Shown piece after piece: positions 56,384 through 64,000 of a DNA stretch of 64,000 nt. How positions within the stretch are numbered: the first letter of the stretch is position 1; each line of letters opens with the position of its first letter. The position numbers and the translations under genes are program-made. A model generated the notes under the pieces. The model saw only the letters and a list, made by a program, of their open reading frames with translations, was not told the origin of the DNA and searched no databases. The DNA is from SABY01 sp964593705 (GTDB taxonomy: Bacteria > Bacteroidota > Bacteroidia > Bacteroidales > 4484-276), in contig CAZQIV010000013.1 in the NCBI GenBank assembly GCA_964593705.1, positions 14,881-78,880 of the forward strand, given 5' to 3'.

Positions 56384-58363
56384 CTATGATTCGATCATTT
56401 TATGTGAAAACTTGAGAATGATGAACTCTGCAGGCCTAACCACAGCCATTCCTATTTCTACAATCATCCTTCCTTCAAGTACATCCTGCTGTGTCATGGT
56501 AAGTCCGAGGCCAACTTTCACAAAATAAGCTTCATCGGGTTTAGCGCCTTGCAATGCGCCGTCCTGCCATTTTTGGTAGAGGTATCCTTCAATCATGCCA
56601 CGAACCTTGTTCCAGGTGTTGGCATCGTTGGGCTCAAATACTGCCCATCCTGTTGATTTTTTTACTGATTCTTCCACCATATTAAAGAAACGGCGAACCG
56701 GGATATAGCGCCATTCGTTGTCGTTGCCTGCCAAAGTGCGTGCACCCCACACCAGGATTCCTTTTCCGGTGAACGGCCTGATGGCATTGATCGATTTTCC
56801 GGCATTCACATCCACATTCAGGCTTTCCTGTTCGTAGCTATCGATTATTTCGGTAACTCCCGAAACCGAGTTCAGGCTAACATTGGCAGGCGCTTTCCAA
56901 ACGCCCCTGTCGTTATCAATTTTCGCATACACGCCGGCCACTGCCCCACTTGGCGGAACTTTTGACATTTCAGTTTGAATGTTGCTAACGATGTTCCCGA
57001 TAATGGGATGACTTTCGTACAATACTTTTTGAGCATTGGATGAGTGGGTGTCGGCAGCGGCAGTGATTTGATCGATAAATGAAGAAATTTCATCGAAAAT
57101 ATCCTGCATCACGGGCACGGCAATATCTGTTAGTGAACTGTAATTTATGCTATCAGATAAAATATCATCAAGAATCACATCATCATCATCCGAATCGTAT
57201 TCAAGAAGCCATGCCAGGGGCATTTCATAAGCTACGTAATCTGTATCTGTAGCTGCGTCATTTTTACCGGTAATCGCTTGTATGTCCGGATTTTTCTCGA
57301 AACCAATCAAATTAAAAACGGCCTCTTTCAGAATTTGATTTACATAAGATTTAAGATCGTTTGAAAGGTTTTTCCCTTCCAACGCCAACGACCACGCGGG
57401 CAAACTTAGGGCAACTGATCTTAAAAAATTTGTCAGGTCAATGAATTCAGGATTGGCATCCGATGAAAGGAAAGCATTTTTTAATTCTTTATAATGATCT
57501 TTTATGCCTGGAAAACCGCCCAGGAGTCCATCAACTGTAGCCTTGACCTCAGCAATATCAGCTACTGTAACATTGGCTGTTTTCACCAGGCTGTTCAGGT
57601 CGCTGTCGGAGCTGAGCAAAGCCAGATCAACGGCCGTATCCGTGCTGTCGGTAACATTATCCTTAAAAATGCTGAAGTCAACATCTTTGGCAATTGTACT
57701 GTAAAGCCAGGGGGTGTAGGCAGCTCCGTATTTCAGGTTGTTGATTCCGATATTGTTCCTGAAATCTTCGATGCCTTCGTTCCAGCCACTATCTTCGGGC
57801 AGGTCGAGTATTGCCACCCTGTCCTGCAATTTATTGCATTGTTCCAGCGCAAGCTTCTGCAGGGTAAACATGTCGTTGGCCGAGCCCAGCAATGCTGCAT
57901 CCGGGAATAGTATAATTGTAGGCTCATCAAAATTTTTCAGCCTGTGCAAACCTACGCGTAAGCCGGGGCTGTTAACAGGATCGGTTTCGTCGCCCATTTC
58001 AATAGCGCCAGCACTGTAAAGCCCTACCGACACAATGTAGCAGGGGCCTCCACCATTGTCAAAAAACAAGCGAAGGGCATCGTACATGTAAAATCGGGTA
58101 TCGATCACTACTTCGGAAACCGCATAGTTGTTATCCTCATCCACTTCCACATCCACAGCAGCAACAGCATAAGCGCCCCCGAAATAGTTGGTGTATTCGA
58201 GCAGAGACGAAATTTTTGTGGGGACGTTGATTAACTGCGCCCCTTTCTTCTCAGCTTTTTCGGTATATCCAATAAAGGCCGGGATAGCCGTTTCCACTTC
58301 GGCAACCGAAGGAGGAAATATGGATATTTCTTTTACATAAACTCCCGGTGTTTTGTAACTCAT
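56384..58363 (-). CDS. eCIS contractile sheath protein with large insertion
   Basis: 659 residues. The N-terminus MSYKTPGVYVKEISIFPPSVAEVETAIPAFIGYTEKA provides the linker strand. The C-terminal domain (GILVWGARTLAGNDNEWRYIPVRRFFNMVEESVKKSTGWAVFEPND ... YLYQKWQDGALQGAKPDEAYFVKVGLG ... RPAEFIILKFSHK) is the sheath core. Between them lies an extra region of roughly 250 residues (about 230-480), rich in Asp and helix, which should project from the sheath surface. Only one sheath gene is present, whereas Afp has three. Contracts to drive the tube through the target membrane. Confidence 0.94.
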   Translation of the reverse strand: MSYKTPGVYVKEISIFPPSVAEVETAIPAFIGYTEKAEKKGAQLINVPTKISSLLEYTNYFGGAYAVAAVDVEVDEDNNYAVSEVVIDTRFYMYDALRLFFDNGGGPCYIVSVGLYSAGAIEMGDETDPVNSPGLRVGLHRLKNFDEPTIILFPDAALLGSANDMFTLQKLALEQCNKLQDRVAILDLPEDSGWNEGIEDFRNNIGINNLKYGAAYTPWLYSTIAKDVDFSIFKDNVTDSTDTAVDLALLSSDSDLNSLVKTANVTVADIAEVKATVDGLLGGFPGIKDHYKELKNAFLSSDANPEFIDLTNFLRSVALSLPAWSLALEGKNLSNDLKSYVNQILKEAVFNLIGFEKNPDIQAITGKNDAATDTDYVAYEMPLAWLLEYDSDDDDVILDDILSDSINYSSLTDIAVPVMQDIFDEISSFIDQITAAADTHSSNAQKVLYESHPIIGNIVSNIQTEMSKVPPSGAVAGVYAKIDNDRGVWKAPANVSLNSVSGVTEIIDSYEQESLNVDVNAGKSINAIRPFTGKGILVWGARTLAGNDNEWRYIPVRRFFNMVEESVKKSTGWAVFEPNDANTWNKVRGMIEGYLYQKWQDGALQGAKPDEAYFVKVGLGLTMTQQDVLEGRMIVEIGMAVVRPAEFIILKFSHKMIES

Positions 58364-58383
58364 GTTATTAAATATTTAGTTAA

Positions 58384-59478
58384 TTAAACGTATATGTACA
58401 TTTCGTAATAAATTTCATTGTTTTCAGTTTTAAGCGCCGATCCTATGGCGGGGTTTGGCAGGTCGCAGATTTTTATACCGTCATGTTTAAGAATTACATT
58501 TACCTGCTGATCCGACGATGTAATGGGATCATCGGAAAGTATCCGTCTTTCTTCAATGTCGTCACCACCCGACTTGCTGAAAACAACAGGGCCTTCAATA
58601 GTAAGGTTATCCACCGAAATCCCATTTCCTGTGTTGTCCTGGTTCTTGCAGCATACATACATCCATTTAATCTGCGAGGCTTCAAACCCCACGGTATAAT
58701 TACCATTTCCCGTTAATGCATCATTTTCGATAAAGCTGTAAGTTTCAGGAACGAGATTATTTGGCGGGATGGTAAAATTGTTGGTATTGGTAAAAATATC
58801 GATAATGCCAAAAACATTTTTCCCGTAAAGGGCAGGATTATAATAAAATGGAAGCGAACCTGCCTGGTTGTCGGCCATCACAAACCTGCCGATATTGATG
58901 CCGGGAACAGCCCCGAGATTATGCTGAAATGAACTGGTTTCATCGGTGGGGTTCGCAAACGAAAACCCCGCTTTCTCAAGCTGGTAACTGTTGCCAAAAA
59001 TATCTTCAAGCGTAAATGCTGCCGAATTCACAGGGCTGGAAAACTTGTAGTTGAGTATATCGGATTTAATGAAACTTAGCGGATTTCCCACTCTTGCGCC
59101 ATCAATATGGTCGCCAAGGTAGCGATGATTGTCCTCAATATCATCGTTAAGATTACTAAAATAAAAAATCTGATAGGATGGTTTATAGTCAGCGATATCG
59201 GAAATGCCACCAAAATATGAATTGCGAAGCGACATAATAAACGAAAACCTGAGTGATCCATCACCCGGAGGATTGCTTAGTTGAGCCGGGTTTGTTTCGG
59301 GGACAACCTGCACAAATATCTTAAAACCACACTTACTTCTGCGAAAAATATAGCCAAGCCTGCTAAGTAGTTCAGCACATTCGGGGGTAGGTTCTATGTC
59401 GAAATCAAGTACAGATGCTTCCGTATAGTAAGCATGCCTTACTTCCACTTCAAACAATATTTCATACTTAATAATCAT
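58384..59478 (-). CDS. unassigned eCIS protein between cap and sheath genes
   Basis: 364 residues. I do not recognise a family. Seen: IKYEILFEVEVRHAYYTEASVLDFDIEPTPECAELLSRLGYIFRRSKCGFKIFVQV at the N-terminus, a beta-rich middle, and VILKHDGIKICDLPNPAIGSALKTENNEIYYEMYIYV at the end. No signal peptide, no TM. It lies 21 bases after the DUF4255 gene and 20 before the sheath gene, so it is certainly part of the unit. A cap, collar or sheath-terminus role is inferred from position only. Confidence 0.75.
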   Translation of the reverse strand: MIIKYEILFEVEVRHAYYTEASVLDFDIEPTPECAELLSRLGYIFRRSKCGFKIFVQVVPETNPAQLSNPPGDGSLRFSFIMSLRNSYFGGISDIADYKPSYQIFYFSNLNDDIEDNHRYLGDHIDGARVGNPLSFIKSDILNYKFSSPVNSAAFTLEDIFGNSYQLEKAGFSFANPTDETSSFQHNLGAVPGINIGRFVMADNQAGSLPFYYNPALYGKNVFGIIDIFTNTNNFTIPPNNLVPETYSFIENDALTGNGNYTVGFEASQIKWMYVCCKNQDNTGNGISVDNLTIEGPVVFSKSGGDDIEERRILSDDPITSSDQQVNVILKHDGIKICDLPNPAIGSALKTENNEIYYEMYIYV

Positions 59479-59499
59479 GCTTATGTGCGTTTTATGTTT

Positions 59500-60075
59500 T
59501 TAATCGCTTTTTGGTTCATTTATCGTTATTTCAGTTATGGAATCTCCAATTCCTGTTATTTCATCATCAACTATTGGGACCAGCCGCATTTTGTAAACCA
59601 CCGATGGAATGTACTTGGCACCAAGCGCACCCCATAAATGGTTTTGTTGTTCCAGTCCCAGGGTAAAAAGTTCAACGCTTAGGTTTTGCAGTTGAGGAGG
59701 TAAATCCGGGCTGTTGGCAGTGGTAAACTGTTTCATCTTTTGAAAATATGCAATAAGCAACGAGAGCATTTTCAGGGCTTCGTTATAATCATTGGGGAAA
59801 TATGCACTAAACAGCAAATATAAGTTTAGTTTAATTTCAGGTGTCACCAAAGCGAGTGATCCATCGGGCTGTTTCCGGTACATATCCGGGTTGCGGGCAA
59901 TGCGTTCTTCTTCAATATTTACAAGCGAAACCACAATTTTGTTATCGATGTTGCTTTGAAGTGATCCATCCTGCGAAACCAGCGAGTTAGCCACAACTTT
60001 ATCTGCTTCTGCTATTTTAATTTGCAGGTAATTGTTTAAGGTTTTAATGATATGGCTTATAGCTTGGTGTATCAT
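59500..60075 (-). CDS. DUF4255 tube-cap protein (Afp16/Pvc16-like)
   Basis: 191 residues. DUF4255/Pvc16 N-terminal pattern: IHQAISHIIKTLNNYLQIKI ... NKIVVSLVNIEEERIARN ... PEIKLNLYLLFSAYFPNDYNEALKMLSLLIAYFQ ... LTLGLEQQNHLWGALGAKYIPSVVYKMRLVPI. Terminates the tube at the distal end. First gene of the eCIS unit in the reading direction; a candidate promoter lies 56-88 bases upstream. Confidence 0.9.
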   Translation of the reverse strand: MIHQAISHIIKTLNNYLQIKIAEADKVVANSLVSQDGSLQSNIDNKIVVSLVNIEEERIARNPDMYRKQPDGSLALVTPEIKLNLYLLFSAYFPNDYNEALKMLSLLIAYFQKMKQFTTANSPDLPPQLQNLSVELFTLGLEQQNHLWGALGAKYIPSVVYKMRLVPIVDDEITGIGDSITEITINEPKSD

Positions 60076-60130
60076 TTAGTAATTATTAATGTTTGGTTTT
60101 TATATACTTTAACAATCGTAAAATTCTGTA

Positions 60131-60162
60131 TAAAAGTAATCATTGGGTAAAGCGAAATCAAA
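60131..60162 (-). promoter_or_regulatory. candidate eCIS operon promoter
   Basis: On the minus strand TTTG (60159-60162), 20 bases, TACTTTTA (60131-60138): one mismatch to the TAnnTTTG element, correct spacing, 55 bases before the first eCIS start codon. Confidence 0.35.
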
Positions 60163-60406
60163 TATTTGATTTTATTTAACAGTTTTTTAAAATATATAAA
60201 TTCTCGACATATTAAAATAAGCTCAGAAAACACCACAGTACATTGGCAAACAGCCAAAAAATGAGCGCCGGGTAAGTTTTGGATAAAAAGGGGTTTAAAA
60301 AAAAATTATAAAAAATACGGGGATTTTTTTGGGAATTGCTTTTCCCGCCCATGCGCATTGCCGTCAGGCTAAGGATTATTTCCCTTATTCTGCCTGCTTG
60401 TTTTTT

Positions 60407-60580
60407 ATTTTGATGTGACAATGGTTTGTTGGGGTGGATGAAAGTGGGCACTTCGCGCCCACTTTCATCCACCCCAACACAGCCCGGAGCTTTGTCATTT
60501 CGACTGGAAAAAAGCAGCGTAGCAAGTTTTGTAGGGAGAAATCTTTTCGATGCCGCACCTGCGGCAAGAAATCTATTCCA
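60407..60580. repeat. palindromic dispersed repeat, family B, copy 3
   Basis: 20-bp arms GGGGTGGATGAAAGTGGGCA (60431-60450) and 60456-60475, with one mismatch. Right flank CAGCCCGGAGCTTTGTCATT and TCGACTGGAAAAA...GGGAGAAATCT as in copy 1. Confidence 0.85.
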
Positions 60581-60685
60581 TAATGTTCCCGCAAGGGCAG
60601 GATTTCGCTTCACTCAACATTTCCTCACTATGCCCAAAAATTTTGGGTGAACTCTCAAAATGACCTATCTGGGATAGACTTTTAA

Positions 60686-60771
60686 AAGTCACCCGGTGAA
60701 TTCCGCCTAAGCTATTGATTTTTTGCGCCGGAAAAAAGATTTACTCCTGGAAGCTATTCACCGGGTGACTT
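60686..60771. repeat. 86-bp inverted-repeat element
   Basis: Perfect 16-bp arms AAGTCACCCGGTGAAT (60686-60701) and ATTCACCGGGTGACTT (60756-60771) around a 54-base core. MITE-like; no coding content. Confidence 0.65.
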
Positions 60772-60843
60772 ATTACGGAAAATATCGCCCAGACTTTCCA
60801 ATCCCGAAACTTCGGGATGGAAGCATCAAACAAGAAAATTTGT

Positions 60844-60876
60844 AGTCAGGGTTTGACTTAAAGTCAAGCCCTGACT
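60844..60876. repeat. family C palindrome, copy 2
   Basis: AGTCAGGGTTTGACTT, A, AAGTCAAGCCCTGACT: 15 of 16 pairs match. The same palindrome ends the array at 33855-33929. Confidence 0.75.
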
Positions 60877-61081
60877 TTCCGGTTGGATAAGACCCGACTT
60901 TCCAATCTAGAAGTTTCGCGATCGAAACGTCAAAAACAAAAGCCACCCATAGCAATTTTTTTCAAAAAACCAAATATTTTCAAAATGGCTACCTCTTTTA
61001 CCCCCAAACAATTTAACTGCGATTTTTTTTTGTATTTTTACTATCGTACAAATAAAGTGTTTATGAATTAAAAAAATCAAC

Positions 61082-63949
61082 ATGAAACATTTTCACAAGT
61101 TCACAATTTTGCTGCTGGCTCTGTTTACAAGCACAACACTTTTCGCCACCGATCAGGTAGTGATCAACAACAGCGATTCAGGCGCGGGTTCACTGCGGCA
61201 GGCCATTGTGGATGCCGTAGATGGCGATGAAATCACCTTTACCCTGGCTTCCGGCACCGAAACCATTACTATTTTATCGGAACTTGCCATTGCGGAAAGT
61301 TTGACCATTAACGGTTCCAATTCTGCAGGCAGCGGCGTGGAAGTTACAGTCCAGGTTACCGCTCCCGGAACATCCACCTTTCGTGTTTTTAACATTGATG
61401 CTTCCGAGAAAACTGTAGCCATAAGCAACATGACCATCAAAGGTGGGGATGTGTCTTCATTTGAAGGTATATCTATGTTTGGTGGCAGCATTTTAATAAA
61501 CACAGGTACCTTAAATCTTGATAATGTAATTGTTAGCGAGTCGAAAGCACATGGTGGTGGGGGTATTTTAATAAACGAAGATGCAATTTGCTCAATTGAG
61601 GGATGTACGATTAGCCATTGCACTGCAACAGATGTTTCAGGCTCGGGAGGTGGCGGAATCTTGTGTGTCGAGACCATAAGCTCTATCAACAACACAAGCA
61701 TCAGCTATAATTCCACCTCAACCACAGGAGAAGGCTATGGAGGAGGTATTTATTTGTACTATGGAGGAACACTAACATCGCTAACAAATTCAACCATCAA
61801 TAACAATACCGCTGTAATGGGTGGGGGGCTACTTTCTGGATCTGCAACAATTGGTTCAATTATAAATTGCACGGTGAGCAACAATATTGCATCTAACATG
61901 ATGGGCGGGATTTATCTAAATGCTAGCACACTCAATAATATGAACTTTTGTACTGTAAGTAATAATTCAGCAACGAATTATCCTGATTATGACATTGGCC
62001 TGTTGGCATATAATAGCACCGTGACAATCCAGAACAGCATACTTGCCAACAACAATAATTTTGATTACTATTTTGTTAGTGAAGATGGTCGTGCTGGTAG
62101 CCTTACCGATAATGGAAATAATATTGTAGGAATTTCTAATGTTGCCGCCAATGCTACCGGAGGGTTTAACCATGCTACAAGTATATTGTACAATACAAAA
62201 CACGATGATCCAAGTACCACAGAAACAAGCTGAAGTCAGGGTGAAAATGTTTTGGACAATCAAAACCTGAACCTGGCTACATCGGTGGCGGATAATGGAG
62301 GCCCTACGCAAACGCTTGCTGTAGAAAGTGGCAGCTTTGCAATTGTGGCTGGTAGCTGGGATGCTTCTGTAAGCACTGACCAGCGTGGATTTACACGAAG
62401 TAACCCTCCCACAATCGGTGCTTACGAATACTTTACCAATACCTGGACGGGAGCTGTTTCAAGTACCTGGAGCAACAATGCTAACTGGAGCAGGAGTACA
62501 ATACCTGTTATTGGTGTTAATGTTGAAATTCCAAATGTAGCTACTGCCCCAGTTATTTCGGGAGGAAATACCGCAATCTGCAACGATCTTACTGTAAACA
62601 CAGATGCCAGCCTTACCATTAATTTAGGTGCTTCGTTTATTACCAACGGAACCATTACCAAGTTAGGAACGATTGAGGTTAATGATATGGTCAGTTACGA
62701 TAGCTGGTATTTTATTTCATCACCGGTAGCCGGGGCACAATCAGGTATGTTCGAGGGCTACTACCTGCAAACCTGGGACGAAAGTGCAGGAGAGTGGAAC
62801 GATGTTACCGAACTTACCGGGCCTTTAACTCCGCTAAAAGGTTTTGGCTTGTATTGCCAGACCAGCGCAAAACCTGACGTGATATACATTACTTACACAG
62901 GAACACCAAATACCGGCGATCAAAGCATCGGAATTACCTATAATGCTACAGGTACTACAAGTTATAAAGGCGCAAACCTCCTCGGCAACCCTTATCCCTC
63001 CTACATCGACTGGGATTTGGTAACAGGATATGGTGCAAAATACACCTGGAGGAGAGCAAACGAAAGCTACGATGCATATACAGCAGTTACCGGATATGGA
63101 GATGGAAGTCAATTCCTAAACCCAATGGAAGGATTTTTTATTGTTACAGAAAGCACAGGAACATTCGATTTAGATAACGCAATGCGCACCAACGATAATT
63201 CCAAAAAATCGGCAAAAGGTTTTGAAAAAGGACTTGTGCTTACAGCCCACAGCGGGGAATTTGAAAACACGCTCTACCTTGTATTCGATGAAACAGCCTC
63301 CGAAAACTTTGAACTCGCCAATGATGCATGGAAGCTTCTGTCGGGCACACCCGGCCTGGCCGAGATTTATTCGATGAACTCAGACGGGAAACTTTCTGTG
63401 GATGTGCGCCCCGAAAGCGAAAGCATCCAACTTGGTTTTGTAAACGATGAAGCCGGCATTTACAACATCGCCATCAAGGAAATTGCAGATATTTCTACGA
63501 CCATTCTCGAAGATACAAAAACCGGCACCTTCCACAACCTGCTATCAAAAGCCTACGAATTTGCCTGGAATCCTGATATGGATGATGAGCAACGCTTCAA
63601 ACTACATTTCAAATCTGTTGGAATTAATGAAAATCAAATCAGCGAAAGCAACATTTTGATTTATGCCGCAAATAATGAAATCATCATCAAAAACGTAACC
63701 GGTATCGTAGAGACAGACGGCTCCCGAATGGTCGGGACAGGCTGTGTGTCTCTAACCGTTACGGATATGACAGGCAGAATTGTTTTACAGCAAAACATCA
63801 GCGAAAGTGAAATGACCGCCATCCCCGTGAATTTGAAAACGGGGGTTTATGTGGTGATAGTTCGCAGTGGCAGCGGCAGTGGCAGTGGAGCATGCTCCAC
63901 TGGCTCCACTGTACCACTACATAAAACAGAGAAAATATTTATAAAATAA
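61082..63949 (+). CDS. beta-helix T9SS surface protein with in-frame TGA at 62231-62233
   Basis: Read through one TGA (codon 384) the frame gives 955 residues. Signal peptide MKHFHKFTILLLALFTSTTLFA; parallel beta-helix of polymorphic outer-membrane type (about 30-370: NSDSGAGSLRQAIVDAVDGDEITF, GGGILINEDAICSIEGCTISHC, NSILANNNNF). The typical closing SVADNGGPTQTLAVESGS ... STDQRGFTRSNPPTIGAYEY comes after the TGA, so both parts belong to one domain. Then a Bacteroidota surface module and a T9SS sorting end (LTVTDMTGRIVLQQ ... LKTGVYVVIVRS). Either a nonsense-mutated gene (a Trp codon TGG is a likely ancestor), a read-through or recoded codon, or a sequencing error. If translated only to the TGA, the product lacks the export signal. 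Confidence 0.7.
63707..63756. repeat. palindromic element read in frame in the sorting domain
   Basis: GTAGAGACA (63707-63715) pairs with TGTCTCTAAC (63747-63756); an inner CCCG/CGGG pair (63723-63726, 63733-63736) adds a hairpin. Encodes about 16 extra residues (ETDGSRMVGTGCVSLT) inside an otherwise normal T9SS domain. Confidence 0.6.
63884..63901. repeat. 18-bp perfect palindrome near the gene end
   Basis: AGTGGAGCATGCTCCACT, following several GGCAGT repeats; together they encode the unusual GSGSGSGACSTGST stretch just before the final HKTEKIFIK. Confidence 0.6.
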
Positions 63950-64000
63950 GGCTCATTTCTAAGATACGGTTGAAAGTTTATAAGTAGACTTTGTTACCAA

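Larger units (their letters stand above)
60076..61081. other. 1 kb gene-free region upstream of the eCIS operon
   Basis: Holds the eCIS leader and candidate promoter, family B copy 3, an 86-bp inverted-repeat element, a pair of diverged direct repeats (60792-60830, 60896-60934) flanking family C copy 2, and the leader of the beta-helix gene. No supported gene. Confidence 0.7.

Noticed and set aside
34372..60075. Prophage or type VI secretion system
   Set aside because: No capsid, terminase, portal, integrase or lysis genes, and no TssJLM membrane complex; DUF4255, DUF4157, DUF5908 and the AAA+ gene are eCIS markers.
1..64000. Alternative genetic code with TGA as Trp, Cys or Gly
   Set aside because: TGA ends tyrS, the RND gene and the 51-residue gene at natural C-termini, so it is a normal stop here.

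Overview
The window looks like a chromosome segment of an uncultured Bacteroidota, probably Bacteroidales or Marinilabiliales-like. Evidence: several secreted proteins end in T9SS-type sorting domains, start sites are often preceded by the Bacteroidota TTTG / TAnnTTTG promoter pair, Shine-Dalgarno sequences are mostly weak, and GEVED, lamin-tail, LytS/LytTR and DUF4255 proteins are present. Intergenic DNA is unusually rich in perfect or near-perfect palindromes belonging to several dispersed families.

Left part (1-22735): a truncated aspartate-semialdehyde dehydrogenase gene (-), a lamin-tail surface protein (+), a small secreted protein (-), then a secreted GEVED / thioredoxin-like / T9SS protein (-) whose reading frame is crossed by one TGA exactly at the first cysteine of a CGYC redox motif, followed by a strong stem-loop. 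This is a candidate selenoprotein. A 1.4 kb repeat-rich gap leads to a TetR-RND-TolC efflux locus (-) with two matching operator candidates. Next come flavodoxin, an SDR epimerase, tyrosyl-tRNA synthetase, a tandem universal stress protein, a MORN-repeat protein, a LiaF-like membrane protein and a LytS/LytTR two-component pair.

Middle (22732-33847): a single-chain restriction-methylation-specificity enzyme (R-M-S-S, AloI-like type IIB/IIG layout) with an overlapping XRE regulator gene (-). A 51-residue coiled protein and a 2107-residue surface protein with 510-bp internal repeats, probably co-transcribed, follow on the + strand.

Right part (34372-60075, -): one compact 25.7 kb operon-like cluster of 16 genes encoding an extracellular contractile injection system (eCIS; Afp/PVC/AlgoCIS/MAC relatives). 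Order from the presumed promoter: DUF4255 cap protein, unknown 364-aa protein, sheath, two tube proteins, DUF5908 small protein, LysM-type hub protein, VgrG-like spike, PAAR tip, gp25-like baseplate, two large baseplate proteins (Afp11- and Afp12-like), a 1572-aa modular protein, tape measure, AAA+ ATPase and a DUF4157 (eCIS core domain) protein that is the best cargo candidate. No classical toxin gene and no recognisable phage-type fibre or lysis gene is seen.

The window ends with a beta-helix T9SS surface protein (+) that also carries one in-frame TGA, plus two palindromes read in frame inside its sorting domain.
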